Positions 1 through 10,000 of a stretch of 64,000 bases of DNA are shown in pieces. The notes beneath the pieces were generated by a model that saw only the letters and a program-made list of their open reading frames with translations, searched no databases and was not told the DNA's origin. The position numbers and the translations under genes are program-made. Source of the stretch: Candidatus Gastranaerophilales bacterium (GTDB taxonomy: Bacteria > Cyanobacteriota > Vampirovibrionia > Gastranaerophilales > Gastranaerophilaceae). The stretch lies in contig CALUQN010000001.1 in assembly GCA_944322945.1 (NCBI GenBank), positions 124,001-188,000 on the forward strand, written 5' to 3'. Within the stretch, counting starts at the first letter, position 1. Every line of letters begins with the position of its first letter.

Positions 1-348
1 ACGCACGGCGCCCTCCCTCAAAACGATATTAAATCATTTTGCTCGGCAGAGTCCGTGAGGTCGAGGGGTAAATATATTATTTAATAAGACATAACTCCAT
101 TTTCAAAGATGTTAAAAAACGAATCTCTTCCCCTATCCAAATCGGAAGATGCTCCCAATATGCCCCGTTATGCTGAACCCGACGATATTTCAGTGGTGAA
201 GAATCTCTTTTTGGTAGTTGAGATTCTTCGCTTTGCGCAGAATGACGTATTGCTGTATTTTCAAACGTGGCAGACAAATTTGGTGGCATTGTTGGGCTGA
301 AAGCCTAACCTACTTTATACAATCCCATGGCACCAAGCTTACTGGAAC
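1..348. other. Non-coding stretch with dispersed repeat
   Basis: I see no credible gene here. Reading frames on both strands run through a repeat and lack ribosome-binding sites. The recognisable element is at 198-247, where GAAGAATCTC and its inverse GAGATTCTTC form a hairpin-like unit followed by CAGAATGACG. Related sequences occur near 16600 and 61380. Confidence 0.5.
198..247. repeat. Dispersed intergenic repeat (GAAGAATCT/AGATTCTTC...CAGAATGAC type)
   Basis: An inverted pair GAAGAATCTC/GAGATTCTTC separated by about 9 bases is followed by GCGCAGAATGACG. The same words recur, in either orientation, at about 16616-16672 and 61381-61460, always between genes. It behaves like a small dispersed repeat family; mobility and function are unknown. 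Confidence 0.5.
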
Positions 349-1296
349 TTAATTTATTATCAAATCTTTATATGCAGAATTTGCTTTTTTCAACAATGGG
401 TATATATATTTGTAGTAAAGATATTTCTGTTCTGCAGTTAAGTTTTTATAGTCCGGCGCTTTGTAAGGTTTTTTTCTGTCAAAATGAAACCACATCGGCG
501 AAGTATATTGTCTCATAATGCCACAATTAAGCATAGGATGATGAAGCAGCTCCCAGGCAATTTTATGTGGAAAAATTTTTATTTCCATATTGTAAAATGT
601 TAAGTTAAGAAGTGAAAACGGTATGATAATATGGTCTGTCTCAAAACCATTACGTCCGGTATTTTCATGTGAATAATCAACTTTATATATATTCCCTAAT
701 ACGTGCCCGTCAAATCCTCCGTATGAATTAACAAGGTATAAAAATTTTTCATTTTCCATCATTTTTTCTATTTCGCAAAAACAATCCGGCAGATATATCT
801 GATCAGCGTCAATTTTTGCTAAAAATCCATTTCGTCCTTTTGCCAATTTTTTACAAATATTATAGCCAAATCTGTAATAGGAAGAAAGATAATGCGGATT
901 AAAAACGTTAAATACATTAAAAAATGAAGAGAAATATCGTTCATCATGCGGCGGGTATACTTTGTGAGGATATTTTTTTATAACATATTTGTCTTGAAGG
1001 TTATTTTTATTTATATAATCGTGTACCAGTGCAAGGCTATTATCAGTAATTTCAGAATAAATCAAAACAATTTTGTCAAACATATAGTCAACAGACATCA
1101 GGCAAGGTATAACGGTATTTTCTTCATTATGCAGCCTCAAAAAGCCTATTTTCAAAGGAGGTAAATTTTTATATTTCAAATACCGTTGTTCGCAGAGCCA
1201 TAGAATAAATTTATTGGAAAACATTGCACATTTAATTTTGCGCCAAAACTGTTTAACTCTAATTGTTTTGTATTTGAAAAAATTTGCAACTGTCAT
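349..1296 (-). CDS. Putative glycosyltransferase (GT-A-like)
   Basis: The protein has 315 residues and probably transfers a sugar from an activated nucleotide sugar to a surface glycan. The region KIGFLRLHNEENTVIP (residues 49-64) resembles the start of a family 2-type nucleotide-binding fold, and KIDADQIYLP (161-170) supplies a DxD-type metal and nucleotide-binding motif at residues 163-165. The N-terminus is basic and there is no clear signal peptide or membrane anchor. Substrate cannot be read from the sequence. The start codon lacks an obvious Shine-Dalgarno sequence and lies just after the tRNA-Gln terminator, so the gene may depend on read-through or a weak promoter. No other sugar gene adjoins it. 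Confidence 0.6.
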   Translation of the reverse strand: MTVANFFKYKTIRVKQFWRKIKCAMFSNKFILWLCEQRYLKYKNLPPLKIGFLRLHNEENTVIPCLMSVDYMFDKIVLIYSEITDNSLALVHDYINKNNLQDKYVIKKYPHKVYPPHDERYFSSFFNVFNVFNPHYLSSYYRFGYNICKKLAKGRNGFLAKIDADQIYLPDCFCEIEKMMENEKFLYLVNSYGGFDGHVLGNIYKVDYSHENTGRNGFETDHIIIPFSLLNLTFYNMEIKIFPHKIAWELLHHPMLNCGIMRQYTSPMWFHFDRKKPYKAPDYKNLTAEQKYLYYKYIYPLLKKANSAYKDLIIN

Positions 1297-1312
1297 AATA
1301 TTATTTTAGCAC

Positions 1313-1342
1313 AAAAAAAGACCGGTATTCACCGGTCTTTTT
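1313..1342 (-). terminator. Rho-independent terminator of tRNA-Gln
   Basis: AAAAGACCGGT and ACCGGTCTTTTT flank a four-base loop, giving a strong hairpin. Read on the minus strand it ends in a run of T directly downstream of tRNA-Gln. Confidence 0.8.
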
Positions 1343-1346
1343 ATAA

Positions 1347-1421
1347 TGGCTGGGGCGAAAGGATTCGAACCTCTGAATGGCTGGACCAAAACCAGCTGCC
1401 TTACCGCTTGGCGACGCCCCA
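1347..1421 (-). tRNA. tRNA-Gln (anticodon TTG)
   Basis: On the minus strand a full cloverleaf can be drawn: acceptor TGGGGCG pairs with CGCCCCA, the anticodon stem is GCTGG/CCAGC with loop TTTTGGT (anticodon TTG), and the T-loop contains GGTTCGAATCC. The discriminator G is followed by an encoded CCA (1347-1349). The tRNA-Arg and tRNA-Ser in this window do not encode CCA. A terminator follows immediately. Confidence 0.93.
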
Positions 1422-1804
1422 TTGCGTTTGGCTACATTTAATATTCTATTCAATAAATCTCTATTGTCAATATTTTATTTTAAGGGGATTTATGTATATG
1501 TTTCCACCAAATATACCTAAGAAATAAACATAATGTTATTCCGAACGACGGATTGACCTCCGTGTTTCGGAATCTTAACACATGTAAGACCCTGCGGAAA
1601 AAACAACACTGGACTTGATAGGTGACAAGACCCTGAAACAAGTTCAGGGTGACAAAAAAGTAATATGTCATCCCGAATTTATTTCGGGATCTTACCACCG
1701 GAAAGCAGATGTTTCAAGTTGGTTAGCCCCTGCGGAAAACCGGACATTTTTCACAAAATCATAGATTTTGAAAAATGTAGTCAAATAAGTTCAGGGTGAC
1801 AATT
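1422..1804. repeat. Repeat-rich intergenic stretch
   Basis: No gene is supported. The stretch is built from short repeats: AAGTTCAGGGTGACA occurs at about 1637 and again at about 1787, CCTGCGGAAAA occurs near 1591 and 1730, and GTCATCCCGAATTTATTTCGGGATCTTA (about 1668-1695) is a near-perfect palindrome with arms TCCCGAA/TTCGGGA. A frame translating through these units is an artefact of the repeats. The palindrome could act as a processing or termination structure at the end of the nif3 operon. Confidence 0.5.
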
Positions 1805-2503
1805 TTAGCACGGTTTGTTCTTGCCGTAATATATAAACGGACTTTTCTCTTCTGCAAACGACTTTTCAACTCCGTCCCCGACTATATTGGCAAAAACTTT
1901 CAAAATAGCTCTCTCGCTTTCAAAATGCCCTATGTCAAAAACAACGATGTCACTGTCAAGTGCGGTATGGAATTTCAGGTCGCCGCTCACAAAAGCGTCA
2001 GCCCCATTTTCTTTGGCTTCTTTTATAAATTCGGTGCCGCTGCCTGCACAGAATGCTATTTTGTGGAGTTTTGAAATTCCTTTATTGTTTACGTAGCGTA
2101 AATTTGGTGAAATGGCAGCGAGTCGTGCAGCAAATTCTTTGACAGTGGTTTCAAATTCCGAAAAGCGCACAAATTCTTCGCATTCACTCACAGTCAGCCC
2201 GAGGATTTTGATTAACTCATCTGTCGTGCCGCCCTGTGTTTTATCCATATTTGTATGCGCGCAATATATGTCGATTTCTCTCCATTCAAGCGGAATATAA
2301 AACAACGGATGATGAGAAATTATCATATCACAATTGCGGGCTTTTGCCTGACGGATTATGTCTTCTGTTACTGTTAGCGCAAAAAGTATTTTTTTTATAT
2401 CCTGCGTTGGAGTTTCGACAAGAATACCGGAGCAGTCCCAGCTTTCGGCGAGCGCCGGCGGAGCAAAGTTTTCTATCCTGCGGTAAATCTCCTGTTTATT
2501 CAT
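1805..2503 (-). CDS. Nif3-like dinuclear metal centre protein (DUF34/YbgI family)
   Basis: The 232-residue protein belongs to the Nif3/YbgI family, toroidal hexamers with a two-metal centre; the physiological reaction is unsettled, though GTP cyclohydrolase I type 2 and metal-insertion roles have been proposed. Metal-ligand motifs are visible: SHHPLFY (residues about 63-69), AHTNMD near 82, SGDLKFHTA near 176, and DIGHFESE near 190. ESWDCSGILVETP matches the family's N-terminal EWDNxGLLxG region. It is the last gene of the minus-strand operon and overlaps the end of coaBC by 8 bases, so translation is probably coupled. The length is near that of the short bacterial forms without the inserted PII-like domain. 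Confidence 0.88.
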   Translation of the reverse strand: MNKQEIYRRIENFAPPALAESWDCSGILVETPTQDIKKILFALTVTEDIIRQAKARNCDMIISHHPLFYIPLEWREIDIYCAHTNMDKTQGGTTDELIKILGLTVSECEEFVRFSEFETTVKEFAARLAAISPNLRYVNNKGISKLHKIAFCAGSGTEFIKEAKENGADAFVSGDLKFHTALDSDIVVFDIGHFESERAILKVFANIVGDGVEKSFAEEKSPFIYYGKNKPC

Positions 2504-3671
2504 ATATTTCCTCTAAAATTTTGCGTGCAATAATATTTTTAGGTGCGCGCTCAATCCTTTTTTGTCCGCCGTTTTTGTTGAAAATTACAACTTCATTGTA
2601 ATCGCTGGCAAACCCGATGTCCTTTCTGGAAATATCGTTTGCAATCAGGTAATCACAGCCTTTTTTACGAATTTTCTCTTGCGCGTTTTCAATCAAGTTT
2701 TCACTTTCCGCGCAAAATCCGACAACTTTTTGTGTTGTTTTTTTTGTGCATAATTCTTTCAGGATGTCCGGATTTTTGATAAGTTCCAGAGTGAGTGAGT
2801 CTGAGTCAGTTTTTTTTATTTTCTGTTCAGCTTTATTTTTGACGCGGTAATCAGCGACCGCAGCCGCCATAATCACACAGTCGGCACCTCCAAAATCAGC
2901 CTCAACTGCCTGCTTCATCTCATCTGCCGATTTTACTTTAATAATTTTATATGGTCTTACGATATCTTTTGTTGTAATGAGGACTGTTTCTGCCCCTTGC
3001 TGAAACGCTTCATCCGCAAGCGCAAGTCCCATTTTACCCGAGGAATAGTTTGAGATGTATCTCACGGGGTCAATATCTTCAATCGTGCCGCCGGCAGTGA
3101 TTACAATTTTTTTACCGGTCAATTTTTTTTTTGAATTAATAATTTCGACAGTTTTATCAAAAATTTTGTTTAAATCCGCAAGCCGCCCGGTACCGTTGTA
3201 ACCGCAGGCAAGAAATCCGCTTTCCGGCTCTATTATTTCATAACCGGTTGAGCGCAGTTTTTGAATATTTTCTTGAACAATAGGATTTTCCCACATATTG
3301 CAATTCATTGCAGGAGCAATAACAACAGGCTTTTTGAACGCGCAGACGATTGAGGTCAAAAGGTTGTCGCAAATTCCGTTTGCAATTTTGCCGATAGTAT
3401 TTGCAGTTGCCGGCGCAATGAGCATAATATCCGCCTCATCAGCGTATGAGATATGTTCAGGTTTAAAATCCGGTATTTCAAATTCTTCAATGCCGACTTC
3501 ATTCTGGCTCAGGTTTTGGAGTGTAAGCTTCGTCACAAAGTTCATTGCATTCGGGGTGCAAATCACACGGACATTTGCATTATGACGTTTGAACATCCGT
3601 ATAAGTTCACAAATTTTGTATGCGGCTATTCCGCCTGTAATCCCTATTAAAACAGTTTTTCCGCTTAACAT
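2496..3671 (-). CDS. coaBC: Bifunctional CoaBC: phosphopantothenoylcysteine synthetase/decarboxylase
   Basis: This 391-residue enzyme makes 4'-phosphopantetheine for coenzyme A: CoaB joins cysteine to 4'-phosphopantothenate and CoaC decarboxylates the product with FMN. The CoaC half (about 1-185) shows GITGGIAAYK, the catalytic-His region EHISYADEAD, PAMNCNMWENP, and the flexible-flap cysteine in LACGYNGTGRL. The CoaB half follows with ITAGGTIEDIDPVRYISNYSSGKMG and later AAAVADYRV. The full length is typical of bacterial CoaBC. It overlaps gmk upstream by 7 bases and nif3 downstream by 8 bases, an arrangement expected for co-transcription and translational coupling. Linkage of gmk and coaBC is common in bacteria; no rpoZ lies between them here. 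Confidence 0.95.
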   Translation of the reverse strand: MLSGKTVLIGITGGIAAYKICELIRMFKRHNANVRVICTPNAMNFVTKLTLQNLSQNEVGIEEFEIPDFKPEHISYADEADIMLIAPATANTIGKIANGICDNLLTSIVCAFKKPVVIAPAMNCNMWENPIVQENIQKLRSTGYEIIEPESGFLACGYNGTGRLADLNKIFDKTVEIINSKKKLTGKKIVITAGGTIEDIDPVRYISNYSSGKMGLALADEAFQQGAETVLITTKDIVRPYKIIKVKSADEMKQAVEADFGGADCVIMAAAVADYRVKNKAEQKIKKTDSDSLTLELIKNPDILKELCTKKTTQKVVGFCAESENLIENAQEKIRKKGCDYLIANDISRKDIGFASDYNEVVIFNKNGGQKRIERAPKNIIARKILEEIYE

Positions 3672-4225
3672 TTCTGTTCTCCGATTATAATTTCTTCGAG
3701 TTCTTTGACAGCTCTGTCCAAATCGTCGTTTACTACCCGATAATCAAATTTTTCAGCACGTTCAAGTTCAATTTTGACCGCATCCAGCCTTTTTTTGATA
3801 GTTGCTTCATCTTCTGTTTTTCGGCCTCTGAGGCGGTGTTCAAGTTCTTCTAAAGACGGCGGGCAGATAAAAATTAAGACGGCTTCCGGCATACGTTTTT
3901 TAACCTGTAAAGCGCCTTGAGTATCTATTTCCAGAATAATATCTTTCCCCTCTGCGAGGCACTGATTAATATATTTTTGTTTGGTTCCGTAAAAATTCCC
4001 TGCAAACTCTGCCCATTCAAGGAATTTATCGTTATCTATACAGTTTTTGAATTCTTCTTTTGTCAGGAAAAAATAATTAACTCCGTCAACTTCTCCCGGA
4101 CGTGGAGAGCGTGTTGTGCAGGAAATGGAGAGCATAAAGTGCGGATTTTTTTCAAGAAATTTTTTTAGAACCGTACCCTTGCCCACACCGGATGAGCCTG
4201 AAATTACAAACAATTTTTTATTCAT
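3665..4225 (-). CDS. gmk: Guanylate kinase
   Basis: This 186-residue enzyme phosphorylates GMP to GDP with ATP in the cytoplasm. The P-loop SGSSGVGKGT lies at residues 9-18, followed by the GMP-binding region STTRSPRPGEVDGVNYFF with the expected Arg and Tyr residues, then EWAEFAGNFYGT and the DIDTQGA-like segment LEIDTQGALQVK. IFICPPSLEELEHRLRGR is the lid and the typical C-terminal half. Length is near the family standard, so the gene is intact. It starts 4 bases after the transporter gene ends and overlaps coaBC, placing it in the middle of the operon. Confidence 0.95.
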   Translation of the reverse strand: MNKKLFVISGSSGVGKGTVLKKFLEKNPHFMLSISCTTRSPRPGEVDGVNYFFLTKEEFKNCIDNDKFLEWAEFAGNFYGTKQKYINQCLAEGKDIILEIDTQGALQVKKRMPEAVLIFICPPSLEELEHRLRGRKTEDEATIKKRLDAVKIELERAEKFDYRVVNDDLDRAVKELEEIIIGEQKC

Positions 4226-4229
4226 AAAT

Positions 4230-5612
4230 TTATGCTTTCTTTTTACGTTCGTTCAAAAACAGTATTGTACAAATAATAACACAAATTATTGCAGATGCAA
4301 TCCAGAATGCTAAAGCACCGTTCCAGCCGAATTTGTCAACCATAAATCCTGTACCGGTAGAAGAAAGCCCCGCGCCGACATATCCGAACGTGCCGGTAAA
4401 TCCTGTAGCAGCAGACGCAACTTTTTTGGAGCTGCTTTCTACCGCGCACAAACCGCCAATCATCATTTGCGGACCGTAAGTAAATGCCCCCAAAAGTCCG
4501 ATAAATACAAAATCCAATTGGCTTATGGTGTTAAATTTAAGCAGTACAATACAAGCTACAACACCGATGAGATAGATAATATTAACAGGTGCTCTTTGTC
4601 CTTTAAATACTTTGTCAGAGATGACTCCGGCAAGAATAGTTCCGGCAATTCCGACCAGCGGAAGCGAACTCAGTTTCATTGCCGCAAGTTCAAGAGCGTC
4701 CCCTTTTGCTTCGTGGAGATATTTAATCATCCAGTCTTCCGCGCCAAATCTTATTATGTAAACAAAAATGTAGGCAATCGCAAGCAGCCAGATGGTTTTA
4801 TTGAAAAGGATATTATCGCGGAAAATTTCCACATAATTACGTTTGTCTTCTTTTACGTTAGAAGAAGATGCCGCCGGTTCATTTCTGAATTTTTCGACAT
4901 CCGGAAGCCCCAAAGACTGCGGTCTGTCGCGTAAACGGTTAAACAACCATACAGCAGTCAGGATAGCAATTACTGCAGGCGCAAAGAAAGCCATCTTCCA
5001 GCCAAATTTTCCGACTAAAAATCCGGAAATAATTACACTGAGAAAAGTGCCGACCTGATGAGAACAAGACCACAAAGACCATTTAGTCCCGCGCTCACTG
5101 TTGGAATACCAGTAGGTCAAACTTTTAGCAACAGCAGGAAATCCTGCTGACTGGAACCATCCGCTTGCACCCCAGAAAAATACAAACAGCCATAAAAGGA
5201 TTGTATTTGTCGGAAGCCCGAAAAACGTGACTTCTCCAGGTGTAATAAAGACTGCTGATAATCCGAAACAGAGGTTTGCAATAGCTGTCATAATCAGTGC
5301 CGTCGGAAGGAATTTTCTGACATCCGAGCGGTCAGCCAGCACTCCGTTGATAAATTTTCCGATACCGTATGTCAAATACAAAGAGCTGCCCAAAAGACCG
5401 AGTTCAGTGTTAGAATAGCCATATTCCTGGCTTAACCCAGGCAGAGCCACCGCTATATTTTTTTTACAAAGGTAAAATACCGTGTATCCTATGAAGCAAG
5501 CGTAAAAAATACGCAGCCTCCAGTGTGCATACATTGATTTTACTTTGTTTTCATCCTCAATAACCGGCTGCACCGGCGGTTCCTTAAAAAAATTCAATAA
5601 TGATTGCAACAT
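4230..5612 (-). CDS. MFS organophosphate:phosphate antiporter family (UhpC/GlpT-like)
   Basis: The 460-residue membrane protein looks like an OPA-type major facilitator, a family that exchanges sugar phosphates or glycerol-3-phosphate for inorganic phosphate. It has about 12 hydrophobic segments. The first includes IFYACFIGYTVFYLCKKN, followed by the loop GVLADRSDVRKFLP and the characteristic GWFQSAGFPAVAKSLTYWY and SERGTKWSLWSCSHQVGTF segments seen in UhpC, UhpT and GlpT proteins. Whether it is a transporter or a UhpC-like sensor cannot be decided, because no uhpAB-type two-component genes adjoin it. It sits between the exonuclease gene (9-base gap) and gmk (4-base gap), so it is probably co-transcribed with nucleotide and CoA genes. 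Confidence 0.8.
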   Translation of the reverse strand: MLQSLLNFFKEPPVQPVIEDENKVKSMYAHWRLRIFYACFIGYTVFYLCKKNIAVALPGLSQEYGYSNTELGLLGSSLYLTYGIGKFINGVLADRSDVRKFLPTALIMTAIANLCFGLSAVFITPGEVTFFGLPTNTILLWLFVFFWGASGWFQSAGFPAVAKSLTYWYSNSERGTKWSLWSCSHQVGTFLSVIISGFLVGKFGWKMAFFAPAVIAILTAVWLFNRLRDRPQSLGLPDVEKFRNEPAASSSNVKEDKRNYVEIFRDNILFNKTIWLLAIAYIFVYIIRFGAEDWMIKYLHEAKGDALELAAMKLSSLPLVGIAGTILAGVISDKVFKGQRAPVNIIYLIGVVACIVLLKFNTISQLDFVFIGLLGAFTYGPQMMIGGLCAVESSSKKVASAATGFTGTFGYVGAGLSSTGTGFMVDKFGWNGALAFWIASAIICVIICTILFLNERKKKA

Positions 5613-5621
5613 AAGAATTTA

Positions 5622-6539
5622 TTACTTCCCTGCTTTAATAATTTGTATATTTCTGGTTTCCGTTAATTCCTGACGGGCTTCTTTGATGAGTTCCCGTTGT
5701 TCTTCTTCCAAACTGTGCCCGCCGACAAGCCTGTCGACAAAGCCTGTGTTTAATTTTACTGCTTTTTCAAGCGCTCCGACCTCTTCCAGTACTTCCTTAA
5801 TCTTGCACAAATCATATCCGAAAGACTGTTTTGAGTTATAAATCAAAACATCGCCGTTATTTGCGGTGATAGGTTTGCCGCCCTGTTCAAAGTATAGTTT
5901 GAACACAGATTTCAAATCCTGTAATTCGGACTGCAAAGTGTTAATAGTCTGCTGTATTCTCAAAAATCTTTCAAAGAGGTATTCCACGTTATCCAGCTGT
6001 TTAACTTCCCAGTCGTATTTTTGGAGGTAGAGCTTTTTCAAAGCAGGATAAGCAAGCGCAAGTCCCATAGTGTCCGCCATTGCTCTATGGTGGTTTGTAA
6101 GTTCTACATTAAATTTTTTTGTAAGAGCCTCAAGTCCGTGAGATTCCAGCTCCGGATAAACTTCCTTAAACATCTGCTGGGAGTCAATTCTGGCGTTATT
6201 AAGTTCTTTACCAGTAGTTCTGAGGCTGGCTTCATTAAGGAAGGTGTAGTCAAAAATGGCATTGTGTGCAACAATCGGGTAATCACCGATAAATTCAAGG
6301 ATTTTAGGCATAATTTCAGCCTCTGTCGGGGCGTCAGCAACCATATCAGGAGTAATTCCGTGGATTGCAATACTTGATTTTCTTATGTGCTGTTCGGGAT
6401 TGATGAGGGTTTGAAATTCATCTTTTATTTTGCCGTTTTCCAGTCTGACAGCGGCAAATTCCACCATTTTTTCTTTTGTATAATCAAGCCCTGTTGTTTC
6501 GGTATCAAGAACAATTTCAATTACTTTTTTTCGTGCCAT
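5622..6539 (-). CDS. DEDDh 3'-5' exonuclease, DnaQ/PolC epsilon-like
   Basis: The protein is a DEDDh-type exonuclease of the DNA polymerase III epsilon superfamily. I set the start at the ATG at 6539 (305 residues), preceded by AGGATAAG; a longer frame upstream would overlap the divergent trxA promoter and adds an unlike hydrophobic N-terminus. Active-site motifs are LDTETTG (D12, E14), the Exo II region VAHNAIFDYTFLNE, and Exo III HRAMADTMGLA. A C-terminal extension of about 130 residues includes a Gln/Leu-rich probable coiled coil (RIQQTINTLQSELQDL). It could be the replicative proofreading subunit or a stand-alone repair nuclease; the extension makes it longer than E. coli DnaQ. It is the first gene of the five-gene minus-strand operon. 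Confidence 0.85.
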   Translation of the reverse strand: MARKKVIEIVLDTETTGLDYTKEKMVEFAAVRLENGKIKDEFQTLINPEQHIRKSSIAIHGITPDMVADAPTEAEIMPKILEFIGDYPIVAHNAIFDYTFLNEASLRTTGKELNNARIDSQQMFKEVYPELESHGLEALTKKFNVELTNHHRAMADTMGLALAYPALKKLYLQKYDWEVKQLDNVEYLFERFLRIQQTINTLQSELQDLKSVFKLYFEQGGKPITANNGDVLIYNSKQSFGYDLCKIKEVLEEVGALEKAVKLNTGFVDRLVGGHSLEEEQRELIKEARQELTETRNIQIIKAGK

Positions 6540-6628
6540 TTTCTTATCCTGTAGTATTCTATAAAGATAATAGCACAAAAAAATATTCTGTGGTAAGATA
6601 TGTTTGAAGAATAAAAAAAGGAGCAGAC

Positions 6629-6952
6629 ATGTCAAACGCAATTGATATTAATGATGCAAGTTTTGAGCAGGAAGTTTTGTCTTGTGAAAAGCCTGTAGTA
6701 GTTGACTTTTGGGCACCTTGGTGCGGTCCTTGCAGAAAACTCGGTCCTATATTGGATGAAGTCACTGCAGAACTCGGGGACAAAATTAAAGTTGTTAAAG
6801 TCAATACAGATGAAAATCTTAAAACTGCTAAAGATTACTCAATCAGCGGCTTGCCGAGCGTTTTGGTATTCAAAAACGGCAAGGCTGTTGAAAGATTAGT
6901 AGGATTGATGCCTAAATCTACAATAATTTCTAATATAGAAAAACACTTATAA
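6629..6952 (+). CDS. trxA: Thioredoxin
   Basis: This 107-residue protein is a standard thioredoxin that reduces disulfides in cytoplasmic proteins. The active site is FWAPWCGPCRKLGP with the catalytic pair Cys32-Cys35. The conserved KVNTDEN and cis-proline SGLPSVLVFKNGK are present, and the length is typical. AAGGAGCAGAC precedes the ATG as a strong ribosome-binding site. It is transcribed alone, divergently from the exonuclease operon, and ends at a clear terminator at 6974-7006. A TGGTAAGAT sequence at about 6590 may serve as an extended -10 element. Confidence 0.97.
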   Translation: MSNAIDINDASFEQEVLSCEKPVVVDFWAPWCGPCRKLGPILDEVTAELGDKIKVVKVNTDENLKTAKDYSISGLPSVLVFKNGKAVERLVGLMPKSTIISNIEKHL

Positions 6953-6973
6953 AAATAGTTTTTTTAATACACG

Positions 6974-7006
6974 AAAATCCGCACAAATTTCTGTGCGGAT
7001 TTTTTG
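6974..7006 (+). terminator. Terminator after trxA
   Basis: AAAATCCGCACA and TGTGCGGATTTT form a strong stem, followed by TTTTT. It separates trxA from the giant coiled-coil gene. Confidence 0.88.
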
Positions 7007-7099
7007 CGTATTTATGTAACGATTTGTAACAAAAACCTAAAGTTTTCAAGGATTTATGCCGATATAATAAATGGGATAAGCTACAAAAGGAAAGGCTAT

Positions 7100-10000
7100 A
7101 TGGAATTCAAAAGTATATCAGAATTAAGAGCTGAATACAGAGACAACCCGGAATTCGCAATTGAATCCGTACTTCCTGATATGGTTGCAGAAATGCAGGC
7201 TGATTCCCAATATGCCGGTTATTCAGAAGAAGAACTTACACTTATTGCACAAGCAAAATTAAATACATTAAACGGTTTAGCTCTTAGCCGCGATTTTTCC
7301 AAAAATATCCCAGACAATGGTTTGCCTACAGGTACAAAGTGGAATCAATACAGCTATGAAGAAATTCTTGCAATGGAACAAAACGGCGTTAGTATTCCTA
7401 AAGAATTTACCGACTGGGCACACTCTATGCAAGATGCTGACGCTACAAACTATGTTATTGATGAAAGCGAATTGAACAATTCCGCATCACTTGAAGAAGT
7501 AGACCAGGCAACAGAAGATCCGCAAGACGCAATCACCAAGAAAGCTATTGCATACGCAAAAAAATGTGCACAGCAAGAAGAAAAACTCGATGATGCCGTA
7601 ATTGATTTGGCTCCGAAAAAAGAAAAAGCAGAAGAAATTCAGCGTCAAGCCAAAACAGAACAAGACAACGGTATGAAACAGCTGACCGATATGGCAAAAC
7701 GCTGGAATGAGCTTGATAAAAAACTTCAAAATGGTGAAGAACTTACAGATTTAGAAAAGAAAGAATACACACAATTAAATAAAAGCCTTAACGGCGCCAA
7801 TGCAGATTTACGCAGACAAATGACAGAAACTGCGGACAATCTTGATGCAATTGTGGTTTCAATGGACGGAATTTCAAACGATATCGAATCCAACACAGAT
7901 TTGAGCGCAGAAACCATTGAACTTGCCAACACACTTGCCGGCGTACAAAAAGGTTACAATCCTACCAGCATCCCAAATAAAATGACATTTATGGCAATCG
8001 GCGAAATTGCAAACATGATTTACGGCGCAAAAGGTAAATCAGTTGCAAGAGACACTGTTGACGCCGGTGTTGACCTTCAAGAACTTTCTAATGAAACACA
8101 GGTAGAAATTAACAAAAACACTTCACTGTATGAATTTGCACTTGAATACGGCACAACTCTTAACGATCAGTTGAGCGAAGTTGAAAGACTTCTCGGTGAA
8201 AATCCAAACAAAGACGATCGTACAGCAGTTACAAAAGCAGAAGCAAAAGCAGGTGAAAATGCAGAAGATACAGCACTTGCAAATGCAAATGAAGAAACCG
8301 AAAATCTTCTTCCGGCAGAACCTGAAACAGAAGTTACAACAGGTACACCTGACAAGAGCGTAAGCGACAAAGCTTCAGCCAATATGACTCCTGCAACTCC
8401 TGTTGAAAACAAAGCGGCAGCAACAAAAACATCACAAAGTGTACCGGCAGGTATTGAAACTGCATCTCCGGAAGAATCAAAATCAGCTTCTCCGGCAAAA
8501 AGCGATTCCCCTGCTGAAACTTCACTTGACGAACAAGGCGAAAGCGCTACAGAAGATGCAAGAAGCACAACTCCAAAAGTTGAAAGCAGAGGCGTTGAAG
8601 CTGAAACCGAAACAAAAGAAGCTGAAAAAACTCAAAAAGATGCGAAAAAACAAAATAAAGAAATCGTTGCAGAAGAAAAACAAGTCAACAAAAAATCAAA
8701 ACAAGTAAACGCAGACTTGAAACATAACAATGCACAAAGCGCAACTTTGAATGATGAAGTAACATCAGAAACAGATGCAATTGAAGAAGCTATTGTTGAA
8801 AATCCGGAAGATGCTCAAACAAAAGCAGAAACAATTGCTGCAACAGGTGATGAAATTACAGCACTTGGAGTAGAAAGCTCCAAAAAAGCTACAGAATTTA
8901 CAGAAGAAACAACAGAACTTGAAGAAGATTCAGTAAAAGCTCAAAAACAAAACGAAAAAGCTCAAAAAAATAACAGCAAAGTTGAAAAAGCAATTTCCGT
9001 AATTGATCAAATTGCAGCAGTAGGCTTGCAAAAAGGTATGAGCACAATCGGAACCGGTGCAGTTATGACACTCCAAGGACAGGTAATGATTAGTGCAGGT
9101 TCCGCATTGCTTTCAAACCCGTTCACCGCAGCAGCAGGTGCAGCATTAGTCACTGCCGGAACAGTAACTACAAACATCGGTTTAGGTGCAATAAATGTCG
9201 GCGGTATCTTATCAACTGCAAGCTTCTATACACTTGCAGCAACAAAAGTTACCAAAATGACAATCGCAGCCTGCAACGGAGATTTAAAAGGCGTATTCAA
9301 AAATTTAGGCGCATTTGCAACAGTATGTGCAACCTCAGTCGCAAGCTGCGCAGCCACAATGGCAGTCGGAGCAGCTACAATGGGTGTTGCAGGACCAGTT
9401 GGTACAGCTATCGCATCCCAGGCAGCAGCCATTCCGTTCGATGCAATCGGCGGTGCTGCTAATATGGCACTTTCTAACGAAAATATTCAATCAGACGGCA
9501 ACTCTGATATCAAAGAAAAAGTAGCTCAAAAACTTGATGAAAAAGCTGCCGAAGAAAACTCTTCCGTACAAACAACCCAGAGCGCACCGGCAGTTCAGGC
9601 AGTTGCAGCACAAACAACAGCAGCTTCTGCACAAACAGCACAACCTGCTCAAGCTTCAACTTCCGCAAATGCGGTTCAACCGTCAGCAGTACAAGCTGCA
9701 CCTGCCCAAGCCGCAGCTGCACAAGCTTCAGCACCGGCAGAAGGTACAGAAGAAAACACAGAAGAAACCGGCACAGAAGAAGGTCAAGAAACTGAATTAA
9801 ATGCAGCACAGAGCGCACGCGCTGAAATGTTAGATTCAGGCGCAAGCAAACGCGACATCGCAAAAACAATGACTAACAAGAGCAAAGATATTGAAGGTCA
9901 GACAAAACCTGCCATCATGCACGCAGCAATCAGCGCTTCCAAAGCTAAATCAATCAGCGAATCAGCAAACGCTGCTGCTGCAATTGCAGTTGCTGCAACA

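Noticed and set aside
77-289. Minus-strand frame of 70 codons at the left edge
   Set aside because: It translates through the inverted repeat at 198-247, has no ribosome-binding site and no recognisable protein pattern.
1480-1698. Minus-strand frame of 72 codons between tRNA-Gln and the nif3 gene
   Set aside because: The codons come from intergenic repeats (GGTCTTGTCACC, CCCGAAATAAATTCGGG). No ribosome-binding site was seen.
8167-8568. Long frames on the opposite strand and in other frames inside the giant gene
   Set aside because: The gene has strong three-base periodicity with GCA, GAA and AAA codons, which leaves open shadows in other frames. No ribosome-binding sites support them.
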